DNA from: Cryptomeria japonica
Lineage: Eukaryota > Streptophyta > Pinopsida > Cupressales > Cupressaceae
Assembly: GCF_030272615.1 (NCBI RefSeq)
Contig: NC_081411.1
Coordinates: 182,922,977 to 182,986,976 of the forward strand
Direction: 5' to 3'
Length of the DNA: 64,000 nt
Shown: piece after piece, positions 23,880 through 34,240 of the stretch
How positions within the stretch are numbered: position 1 is the stretch's first letter
How the letters are laid out: each line of letters opens with the position of its first letter
Program-made: the position numbers and the translations under genes
Notes under the pieces: model-generated
Databases searched by the model: none
What the model saw: only the letters and a program-made list of their open reading frames with translations
What the model was told of the DNA's origin: nothing

Positions 23880-25915
23880 AGGAGTGACTTGTGGTTCTTC
23901 AGTCGCAAGAGCAATTTCCCAGGACATGCTCTTTGTTTCCACAATTGACACAAGTAGATAGAGATATTATTGAAAGATGTGGACTGTCCTCTTTGTTGGA
24001 CATGCCTCGGTATATCATTAACCGGGGTTTATTGACATTATTGGTAGAGAGGTGGCACAGTGACACCAACACCTTTCACTTGGCAACAGGCGAGATTACA
24101 GTCACACCAGAGGATTTTTATCAGATTTTCCTGATTCCTCTGGTAGGTACACTATTACCTTATGAGCAGAATGAGGAGGGTGCGACAGAGGCGCTTCACT
24201 GAATTTTGTAGGATGATATGATTTGTGGGTATAACATCCCTTGGCAAGAGTTTATTGATTTTGACTATGTCCCACTACCATCAGTACTGGCAGGTTTCGT
24301 AGGTGGCTTCTTGTGTCCCAACCGTAGGTCAAAGGGACTGGCAGTGTGATGGGGGTTGGTTCTAGAGGATATAGTGACACAGGGTTGCCGGTTTGTATGG
24401 GGGTCCTATATGTTGGCCCATTTATACGGATATTTTCATCAGGTGGTATACTTGGGTTATAGCGGTTTATCATCTGGGGTTACATTGTTACAGGTATGGG
24501 CATGGGAGCACATTCCCACAGCGAGGACACTTGCAGACAGAGATAGGTCGGTTGGGCACGCCTATGCATATGGATACACAGGGATAGTTGTCCAGCGTAA
24601 GCTGGACAAACTAGAGCATTAGAGGAGAGTGCTAGACGATATTGATATGGTTGTCTAGAGACCGTATATGGAGTGTGAGGTGTGGTAGGAGGATGGGCTA
24701 GAGATGCCCTATGTGTACATGTCTCGATTTCTAATAGGGCAGATGTCATTTGTGATTGAGAGATTCCTGCATAGCCGAGTTCAGTGATAGTATGGGTGAC
24801 AACAGGGTATACCACAGGGAGCATGTTTATATCCTCGACAGAGGTAGGATGTGCCAGAGTGGGGTTCAACCATTGATAGTGTTGCGGTGGTTGAGGAGTA
24901 TATGCATCTAGCTGGCCAGATATGGGACTATGCCTATGGGGTAGTGGATGCAGGGATGACATAGGAGTTTTCAATGCTCTTTGTGGCTCATGTTGTAGCC
25001 CGGATATCTAATCTAGCAGAGATGATTCCCTCTTTTGATGATGATGAGGATGAGAAGCTTGAGAGGCTAGGGAGATGAAGAGAGGAGGGAGAGTAGCTCG
25101 AGGAGGGAGGTGGGGATGGTGGAGGTGATGACGGTGGAGATGGTGGAGGAGGTGGTCAAGGTTGGCATGGAGATAGAGCAGGGAGAAGAGATAGGGGGAG
25201 GAGAGGAGATAGAGGAGTAGTTGGTGGGGATAGAGGGATGTGGGGTGAGAGAGTAGTGTGGAGAGTAGTAGAGGAGAGAGGGAGGGGAGGTTTGACAATT
25301 GGAGCTAGTGGTGGTGCGCGAGCAAGGGAGGTTATAGTAGCTGTGGGTGGGACAGATGCTTTTAGACAGCCCACCTAGAGAAGGAGATCAGATATGCTAC
25401 CCCCACCAGTGTTGAGGATAGGAAGAGGGATAGGGGGTACTACAACACAAGTACTCCTCCAAATTCGGATTCCCACTCATCGAGAGGATGCTCAGATTAG
25501 ATCCTTACAATTTTTGGTGATGCATCTGCAGACACAATTACTGGCGTAGCAGCATCAGATTACACAAATTACCACAGAGCATGATACAGTGTTGGAGTGC
25601 TTAGGTCAAGGGGAGGCTCAAGCAGATAGTCTACAGAGAGCAGCGGCTAGTAACTCGATGAGAGATACCTTGAGAGAGATGCAATATACAGCCAAGTAGG
25701 TTGAGTACTACCCATGTCAATATGAGGATTTGGTTCCCAGGGATCGCAGAGCTCCTAGTTTTACTGCGATGGGATCTAGTCGATCTAGGCAGACTACGTC
25801 AAGGATAGAGAGCAGAGGTATGACTAGGCTGACTCACCAGGATCCACCCAGAGATCTAGGTGCTGGGACATCTACTACGAGACCTTCACCCTCAGGAGAT
25901 AGTCATACCTAAGAG
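23880..25915 (+). pseudogene. Antisense plant mobile domain (PMD) gene within the LTR element, broken
   Basis: On plus, opposite to the LTR orientation, a coding relic starts after an intron-like acceptor (tttgtgacag, about 23872-23881). Its first part (23891-24202) has IDxxIIERCGLSSLLDMPRY-type text and then RWHSDTNTFHLATGEITVTP. This is the conserved entry of the aminotransferase-like plant mobile domain (MAIN/PMD family), in which an L-x-ERW-x3-THTFH-like motif is followed by GE-x-TxTLxD. Further PMD-like text continues to about 24,980, followed by a Gly/Arg-rich linker (about 25,080-25,280), a helical Gln/Leu-rich segment (about 25,490-25,700) and a basic Ser/Arg tail ending at 25912. It is a fossil with roughly a dozen breaks. 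PMD genes occur in hosts and in gypsy and Mutator elements. Tat-type elements are known for extra, sometimes antisense, ORFs between pol and the 3' LTR, which matches this location. Confidence 0.65.
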
Positions 25916-26125
25916 ACCTTGTCTCTATTGTATTCTGATTATTATGTTGTATTTGGGACAGACATGACATATCTTGTATATTTGATCATTTTTGAGATAT
26001 ATATATATATATATATCCACGTGTGATTTGTTTTATGGATGATTTTTTATATATGAATGGTTTTTTCTATGATGATGATGCAATGCTTAGATAGATGTAT
26101 ATGATTTGATATTTGATGGATATGA

Positions 26126-27465
26126 TGCGAATCCAAACAAAGCAAGTTAATAAATCTAAACTCTTTAAAATTATTCCCTGTTCCTCTATCTCCAAGGATC
26201 TTCAAGATTCAAGGTGGCTCTCAGCTTGGAAGAGCACTTGATTCTTTAAGATGATAACCTAAAGAACGAGATTTATGATTCTAAGATCTAAATGGAATGC
26301 AACCAAGATCCTAGTGATGATTTAGATATGAAACTAGATGATGATAGGATGCAATATATTGATATGAAGCTTGAACTAGTATGAAAATGATACTAAGATG
26401 AAACTAACATGATATGATATTAACATGATATAGCTAAGATTATAATGCTATCAAAAGGATCTAAAATGCTATTCTATCAAAGAGAGATAATATGCTTAAT
26501 GCTATGAGACTATAAGTTTGATGCACAAAGACTTTTTTCTTTTGAAGAAGGAATGGGCTCTATTTATAGGGAAAATAGGGAAATGGATGGTCAAGATTGG
26601 ATAATCTTATCAAGGGCCAGGATTGAAAGTTAATCAATCCATGTTTACAATTCTCACCAATGAAATGGTGACAATTGTCAACAAGAGACTTCTTCAGAGG
26701 AGATGCAAGAAGCATTAAATGCTTAAGAAGACATGAAGGTTACCTTAGGAGGTAAGGGTTAATGCTAGGTTAGGGTTATCCATTGGATAAAACTTTTACC
26801 CAAAGGATAAACTCTTGTGCAAAGGTTAAAGGGATAACCATGTTCAAAGCAATGAATACTTGATGAGACCCTTGGGTTAGATGAAGGTTGAGTTAGGCAA
26901 AAAGTCTCTAACCATGTAATAGATTGAGTTAACCATTAATGGTTTGGAAGACTTTCAAGGTTAAGTTGTTGAAGACATAAAGCCTTTAATGGTTTTCAAA
27001 GACTAAGAGGGTTTGAGAAGTGACTTCCCTTTGCTTGGGGATGTGACAATATTTAGGAGATGGGTTAGGCTAATTTAGAAGTGATTAGAAGAATCTAGAA
27101 GGGGTTTTAGAGAGGCAAGTGGGAGATGTGGGATTTTGCAAGTGGGTGGAGGGGAATTCAATTAAAATAAAATTAATTTATTTCAATTGTGGTTGCAACT
27201 TGCATTTGTAGGATTTTGCAAGTGGGGGGATTTTTAAATAAAATTAGATTTATTTAAATGCAAATGAGATTTTAATTAAATGAAGATTTAATTAAAATGG
27301 GAAAGGGGATAAATTGATATTTTTAATTAAATGTGAATTTAATTAAAATGGCTTAGATAGAAGAAGGGTATATTAATTAAATATTAATTTAATTAATTGG
27401 AAGAATTAAGAATAATTAAATAAATAAATTTCGCTTAATTCATTGTACAACTTTTAGGTGTCTAC
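26126..27465 (-). repeat. Internal, diverged third LTR
   Basis: About 1.34 kb aligning with the two outer LTRs, strongest from 26550 to 27200 (same order of phrases, TATA-like box on minus at 26561-26568) and weak in the first 400 bases. It ends ctaca at 27465, as the outer LTRs do, and is followed by its own polypurine tract and about 250 bases similar to the region right of the left LTR. It is clearly more diverged from the outer pair than they are from each other. The start coordinate is approximate. Confidence 0.7.
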
Positions 27466-27760
27466 ATTTTTCCCCTCTTTGAGTTAATGTGTGATCACAT
27501 GTTGATTCAAAGAAAATTTGTCGAATATGCTGTCAAAATTTGATCGATATGATGTTGTGGATATGAAAAATTGATTTGATATGAAAAGTTGATATGATGC
27601 CCCAGATTTGATGAACGATATTGATGATGCCCCAGATATGAAGAATTGATTTGATATGAAAAGTTGATATGAGACTGATGTCGATATGAAACTTATATGA
27701 TATTGATGTCAAGATTTGATATGATAATGCCCCCTCAGGAGATCGTTCATGCAAAAAAGA
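27466..27760 (-). repeat. Duplicated polypurine tract and 3' internal region
   Basis: On minus tcaaagaggggaaaaa abuts the internal LTR. The next 250-300 bases share phrases with 22186-22480 (cacatgttgattcaaag, gccccggatttgat / gccccagatttgatga, gataatgccccctc). So not only an LTR but an LTR plus adjacent internal sequence is present twice. Confidence 0.65.
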
Positions 27761-28190
27761 CATGAATGATCTCTTGAAAGAAGAAGAATGCTATTTGAAA
27801 TATAGAAGAGTGGATAGTGATGACATGCATGGGTTTGATAAGATTGATTAGATTGATTGGATTGAGATAAAGTTTGGTTTTAGGTATGACATCTCGCTAG
27901 GATTTTGCCCCTTGTTGTTGATACTACTTCGATATGGATATGTACATTGATCACCAAGACAGGTGGGATATGATTTGGATAACTGATTCAGATAAACGAA
28001 GGACAGTGACTATGCTAAGTATGTCCAAGATTGATAAGCATTTGTGAATTTCTAGTGATATCTCAGATGGGTGGATATGATATGTACTATATGATTTGTG
28101 AAACATATATTTCCATCAATTGATAAAGATAAGGCTAACTAGAATAGAATCCAATAGTCATATTGATCTATGCCATTGTTTTGATTTGTT

Positions 28191-28460
28191 CGATGATTGA
28201 TAAGAATGTTTGGTTTCAAAGAGTGAGCACCCTGTATAAGACCGATCTATCTGGTTTTGAGTGTACCTATCCTTGTATAAGACATGTTGATATTGATAGA
28301 TGGATTGATTAACAAGACTCGATGATTAATAGGAATGTCTAGTTTCAAAGAGTGAGTACCCCGTATAAGACTGATTTGTCTGGTTTGGAGGTGTACCTAT
28401 CCTTGTATAAGACATGTTTGATGTTGATGTTGATTTTGAATAATGAATTGATTAACAAGA
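28191..28460. repeat. 129-bp tandem duplication
   Basis: Two copies of a segment beginning cgatgattgataagaatgtt start at 28191 and 28320. Both contain caaagagtgag, gtataagac and gtgtacctatccttgtataa. About 90% alike by eye; noncoding. Confidence 0.75.
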
Positions 28461-28744
28461 CATGTGATCAGTTTGATTACAGACTTTGAGAGTTTTCATA
28501 TTGTTGATCTAATTTGATGGATGCCCCATGTGTTCATGTTTTTGATTTTCAATTTTTATTTGATTTTGTTTTTTATTTTTATTTTTAGTGTTTGGATGTT
28601 TTGATTTTTTTGAGTTTTTTGGATTAGAAAAAAGATGCATTTAGTTGCGCCAATGTATAGAAAGACAAGGAATATTATGAATGGATGACTAAGCCATTGA
28701 GGTGGAAATGGGTTTTTTGTCCATATTTTTTATGAAGATCAAGG

Positions 28745-29275
28745 ATGGAAAAGGGGATATGTCTAGATATAGGATATGGATAGCACTGGATGATAGAAGA
28801 TATGAATAGATTGGATAGATGGTATGGATTAGAGGATATGGATGAGGTGAAACAAGATCATATATATCACTAGATGATAGAAGATATGAATAGATAGGAT
28901 AGATGGTATGGATTAGAGGATATGGATAAGGTGAAGCAAGATTGTAGAAAGAACTATATAATAGAAGCAATGAATAGATAGGATGAGGGATATGGATTAG
29001 AGGATATGGATGAGATGAAGCAAGATTGCAGAAAGAACTGGATAATAGAAGTAATGAATAGATAGGATGAGGGATATGGATTAGAGGATATGGATGAGGT
29101 GAAGCAAGATTATAGATAGCACTAGATGATAGAAGCAATAAACAGATAGGATAAGGGATATGGATTAGAGGATATGGATAAGGTGAAGCAAGATTATAGA
29201 TAGCATTGGATGATAGAAGAAATGAATAGATAGGATAAGGGATATGGATTAGAGGATATTGATAATACGGTAGGA
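28745..29275 (-). repeat. 84-bp tandem repeat, about six copies, open on minus strand
   Basis: The phrase ggattagaggatatgg starts at 28826, 28910, 28994, 29078, 29162 and 29246, an exact 84-bp period. Because 84 is a multiple of three, the minus strand (the element's sense strand) stays open for 149 codons (28689-29138) with a 28-residue repeat containing LASPHPYPLIHIPHPIYS. Whether it was ever translated is unknown; the text is hydrophobic and Pro/Tyr-rich. Confidence 0.75.
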
Positions 29276-30494
29276 AGAATAGAGTGGATGAAGTTTTCCC
29301 CTAAGCATAAAGGTTTCTATTTGCAAAGAGGTGATATGTAAGATTGTCATAGTATTTAGCACCATCTGAATAAGTGTTCTTGAAATTTTCAAAGATAGAG
29401 ACCCAACCCACACTTGGAACCTCCAGAAAATTCAACTAAACATTTCTAGCAACTGGGAAGTAGAATTAAAAGGGAAGAAGAATCCCAAACTAGATCAAGG
29501 TACTTAGTCTTTAATTACCCATGTGTGTGCAAGTGGGTTCATTCCGGCTCATATGATCATTGTAATCTTCAAAATCCAACATGGCTAGCTACATGAGTTA
29601 CCCTGACTTCAAAAGCATCCTGGATAGAGCCTCGCTACCAGCAAGCGTTCATAGCCCCGATGAGGTTATCATTGTAATCTCACAAATATTTCTCCATTGC
29701 CAGCTAGGTAGCCATAGCCCTAATGGAGTTACTTGCATGTTCCCATAGCCAATCATTTTGATATTGTATTTCATTGCATTTTCTTGATATTCATTTTCTT
29801 TCTCATGCTTTTGATATTTCTTTTTTTCTCTTTATTTTTCTTGCATTAACTTGTAAGTGATGAAACCTACATGGGTCTCCAATTTAAGAGATCGCAATGA
29901 TTTAGAGCAATCAATTAAGTGTATGAGATATAGTAATCAAAAGATGTCGGTACCAAGATACGATAGGTGGTTGTTTTCTGGATTGAGTGTGTATCCCAAC
30001 CAAAGAAAATGTTAAAGAGGAACAACCTCAGATTCAGAAGCATTTCATGAATAGATATCTAGGAAAAGGACTGAACATGAGATTCGAGCATGGGCAAGTA
30101 TGTGGCAACATGACACAAACACCTATCTCACAGATGAAGGATTTATGCAAAGGATTGAATGATAGGGATGGAAGGATGGAAAAAAGGTATTGGATAAAAG
30201 ATAGAATGTTTGAAGATTTGTGCGAGGATAGATGGAAATGTATTCAATATGAGTGTTAGTACAAAAATTGAGAAGCAATGAAGACATAGAGGAAAATCAA
30301 ATTTTGGGACATAAGGACCCAAAATAGATAGAGGAAATGATGGAAGAATAGATTTGGGAATATATTTAGATAGAGGGTTGAAAGAAGTTTGAAGGTGTGT
30401 TCCTTTGTTGATATTTCTTATGGATCATTTGAGGTGATGGATTGGTGGAAGGATGAAGGTAAGGATCCAAGATCGATGGAAGGGGTGGAGTGTT

Positions 30495-30592
30495 TGACTT
30501 TAGAATGAAAGGACCTAAGATAGATTTGGAGGATGAAGAGATTGACTTTGGAATGAAAGGACCTAAGATAGATTTGGAGGATGAAAGGATTA
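30495..30592. repeat. 49-bp tandem duplication
   Basis: gactttagaatgaaaggacc at 30495 recurs as gactttggaatgaaaggacc at 30544, with the following agatagatttggaggatgaa shared. Confidence 0.6.
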
Positions 30593-31539
30593 CTGGATCT
30601 TGATCTTGACTTGGAGTAGGATCATTTGAGGTTGTGCTTTCCTCTTGATTTGGAATTAGATTAGTGAAGGATATGGAAGGGATATCATGCTCTTACTTAG
30701 GAGGTGGATGTTGAATGGGATTTTGTTCTTGAGATGAAAGGGGATCATCATGGATGGAATACCAAAATATTAGGGGATCATCATAAGATTCTTGACAAGT
30801 AGGATCTTGATCGAAGATGGGATCAGATTGGGAAGTCGTGATATTGTGATCTTGATTTATGCTAGGAGTCATTTCTTTTGACTGAGCTTCCTTTTTATTG
30901 GTTTGATAATGAATGGTCATCTAAATGATCAAAGTTGATGTTTTTGATAGGTTGACGTAGAGAAATGTACTCCTTTTGATAAGGGCCCTAAGACTAGGTT
31001 GTCTCTTCTTTAACTTAGTTTTGTGATGAAGACTTGTTCTTCTAAAAATATGAGGAGTGGTCATACATGAATGATCAATGGTTTCCTTCGATGTTTGGAT
31101 TGAGATACTTCATTTGAAAAACTCAAGCTTACTTTATCAAGCGGAGGTTTAGATTTGCCCCCACAACAAAGTGTGTCAAATGATATGGATAAAGTCTCTC
31201 GATATGGAAACTTGATTTGACAACTTAAGGTTTAAACTCGGTATGTTGTTTGTTTGATAGAATCCATTTAGATGGTGGACCTTTTGATCAATGTGATTTT
31301 ACTACCTGATTTTGGTTGGATGAAGTCTTACCTCTAGCTAGTTTAAGATCGACAAATTTGTTTTCAGGATTCTTTCTTGATTTGGAATTGTTTTCTGTGA
31401 TAGTTGGATTTGGATTCTGACTGTTGAATCTGACACAAGAACTAAATGGGTACTCAAGACTATTGATGAAAATTTCCTTAAAGACTTGATTTGCTCTCTG
31501 TTTTTCTTGGTTTTTACCATACACTAAAACAGAGACTAG

Positions 31540-31905
31540 ATGTGCTAACTAATGTTCTAGATGCGCTACAGAAGGCTCTCTATTCGTTAAGCTACCTCTC
31601 TTATGTGCTAACTAAGATTTTTTGAAAATGACTGCCTAGGATGGGTTATGCGCTAATATGTCCTGGTTACGCGCTTTTGTTTAGACTGAAAGCGCTATGA
31701 TATGTCTCAAATGTGCTACAGTGATGTCTAAATGTGCTACACTGAAGTCTAAATGCTCTACACTGATGTTGACAAGTGCTACCTAAAATTTCAGCAGTAT
31801 GATACTAGTTATGTGCTATTTTGACTGATGAAAGCACTAAGATTCAGCTTGTATGCACTAGAGAATGTTCCAGATGCGCTAGGAAGTTGCTCCTACACGC
31901 TAAAC
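31540..31905 (-). repeat. TAGCGCAT-type motif array, minus orientation (inner)
   Basis: On plus, atgcgcta, tgtgcta and atgcactag variants recur about 15 times (for example 31570, 31648, 31670, 31715, 31735, 31875). On the minus strand, the element's sense strand, they read tagcgcat. The array lies upstream of two small minus-strand open frames (31288-31524 and 30693-30920) of unknown nature. Confidence 0.65.
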
Positions 31906-32411
31906 TACCATGATTGCTCTGTTTTTGCTATTTTTGAATTTTAACACTTGTGATTTTGATGGATGATTTTGTTTTGGATACTCAAGCTTACTAAGTCGAA
32001 TATATAAACTCTTCATCACTTGGTTTGATATTCCCCTAATCTTGTTGGATGAGTGTCTTTCCTAAAGATAGTTGAAATGTTGATAAGCATCTCAAAAGAT
32101 GCTTTGTTGGATCTGGAAATCTTCTCCACTTTATGATTTTTCCTTGTTTGAACTAACTTTAAGTTTGATTGTTGGATACTTTGCAAGATATTTTAACATT
32201 TGTGACAAGAATACATAGCACACATGAAGATAGTGGTCATCCTAATGTTAAACATTGAGTTTATGTTCTTTTGAGGATGTGTTCAAATCCCTGATGTTAT
32301 CATTGGTTTGATTTACAAAAAAAGACACATCAGATAGACTCTTTATTCAAAGTTCATTGACAATATCATAGCCCACTAGTCTTGATACTCCGTCAGCTCA
32401 AACAACCTTGT

Positions 32412-32427
32412 CACCCCCTAGGGGGTG
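32412..32427. repeat. Perfect 16-bp palindrome
   Basis: caccccctagggggtg is its own complement and is followed on plus by cccgttttttt. It could form a short hairpin in RNA from either strand. Located in the noncoding leader half of the LTR element. Confidence 0.6.
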
Positions 32428-33904
32428 CCCGTTTTTTTGCCTTTTGCCAAAAATTAACCCAAAGTGAATTGCTTCACAATTGAGTAGCTATCTTGGGAGA
32501 TATATGGTGAGTAATCTTGGGGGCGGATTCTTCCCCACCCTTGCACTATGATATTGTCAATGTTTGGTAACTGACTTAGTTCAAAGTTTCTAATGCTAAT
32601 ATTTTTAATCAGGCTTCCGTTCAGTCTTTAGTGATAACTCCCTCGAGAGGCTTCCCAACCTTTAGAACAAAGGCTTTGCGTATCATAAAGATACTGGGGG
32701 AAAGCTACTCATTGAGCAAAACCATTGAAAGGAATTTCGTCAACCTCCACTTTTCATTATAGTGGGTTGGAACACTTGGTGATAAATGTGTTGCCCACTT
32801 AGGTTGTTCCCCTCACATTGGTCATATTGGCTTTAAGAGTTTTTAGCTCCTCGGGAGGGCAAGCCTGCTAAAGGATGTAAATGCTTGAAATGAAGAAAGC
32901 ATAAGAGTGGTTTGATGTTTTGATCACCCAGTTAAGGGGAGAGCATATACCTTCCACTTTCGAGACAAGGCAAACAAGGTTATTTTTAGCCTTCAAGACA
33001 ATGATTTGCTAAATTCTATTTGGAGATGTTTCTCCAATAAGCATGGTGTTCCTTTTAACCTTCATAGAAAAGTGTGTATTTCCATAAACCTTTGAATAAT
33101 AAGCCTGGTCAACAAAATAAATCGTGATGTTTGGTCAACAAAATTAAAGTTGATAGGGGAAAACTTTCCCTCTTTCCCTTGCACAAAATAAAGTTAAGAT
33201 TATTTTACTTTTGCAATGAATTGAGATTGATCCTTTTAGACACCAAAGGAAGGTGAGGTTCATTTTATGCTTTGCAGAAAGTAAGTTTGTTTGGTTCTTC
33301 TTATAGCTTCCAAAATGAACTATTTTTCCTCTAATCTTGCAAGAAAGCAAGTATGAAGTTGTTGTTGTTTTTACCTTGCAATAAAGAAAGATAAATTTTC
33401 TTTTAAGCACCAAAAATAAATTTGAGGTTAATTTTATGCACTCCAAAATAAAATGTGAGGTTTATTTTAACTTGTACAAGAAGGGAGAGTGGATTCTTTT
33501 TTACCAACTTTTGTTGAAAGAAAGTAAAAAAAGAAACTTAAAGCCTCTAAACTAACTCCTTCCCCTGCACAAAAAAGATTAGAACCTACACACAATTAGT
33601 GATCAAATGTTATTGTGAGCTTAAACAAGCCTAAATTCTAATCTTGGTTACAGATTTTACAATCCTGATCCTGAAATGCCCTAAAATTTGACTAAGTCTG
33701 AAATTTGGAGGATCTTCCAAAAACTAGATTTTGCATTATAACTCCTAGAGGTTTGAAACCCCTCTCAAACATCCTGACAATATATATGGAATATAACTTA
33801 AAGTATAAGAAAGAGAAAAGAGAAGAAGAAATGTTATATTCCATATATATTCTACCTCCCACAAACCTAATTTTTTACTCTGCTACAAATTTCTACCTCT
33901 ACCA

Positions 33905-34160
33905 ACTCTATGCGCCAAATTTTGGCCTAAGTGCGCTACGGAAAGGAATGTATGCACTGGCAAACAAATCAGATGCGCTAATTTGTTTCTTTGATGCGCT
34001 AAAATAGTGCTCCTATGTGTTTGACAAGCAGAAAAGGGTATGCGCTAAAAAGAAGATCAGATGCGCTAAAGGATGGTTCCTATGTGCTAATATGTGCCAT
34101 GGATGCGCTAAAGTTTAGCACATATGCGCTACAAAAAGTTCTAGATGCGCTATTCTAGTA
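33905..34160 (-). repeat. TAGCGCAT motif array, minus orientation (leader)
   Basis: About 13 copies of atgcgcta or close variants in 255 bases on plus (33938, 33983, 34002, 34041, 34058, 34104, 34126, 34147), which read tagcgcat in the element's sense direction. It starts only about 80 bases downstream of the 5' LTR, so it lies in the untranslated leader of the genomic RNA. Confidence 0.75.
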
Positions 34161-34209
34161 TTTTGGTGTGATTGTTTTCTTCTACTTGCATGAAAAATGA
34201 TGTTATTTT

Positions 34210-34240
34210 TGGGGACGTGCCCCACGGTGGCCGCCTAAAA
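34210..34240 (-). other. Primer-binding-site region next to the 5' LTR
   Basis: Directly after the 5' LTR on minus comes tttta and then ggcggccaccgtggggcac. This resembles the primer-site region typical of Tat-lineage gypsy elements as I recall it (ggcgcccaccgtggggc). The matching tRNA was not determined. Confidence 0.5.

Noticed and set aside
24252-25374. Minus-strand frames rich in Pro, His and Ser opposite the PMD relic
   Set aside because: Shadows of the plus-strand PMD sequence; composition mirrors its Gly/Arg-rich part.
22186-34240. Autonomous gag-pol in the LTR element
   Set aside because: I looked for RT, integrase and zinc-knuckle text in the longer frames on both strands and found none; only small unknown frames remain.
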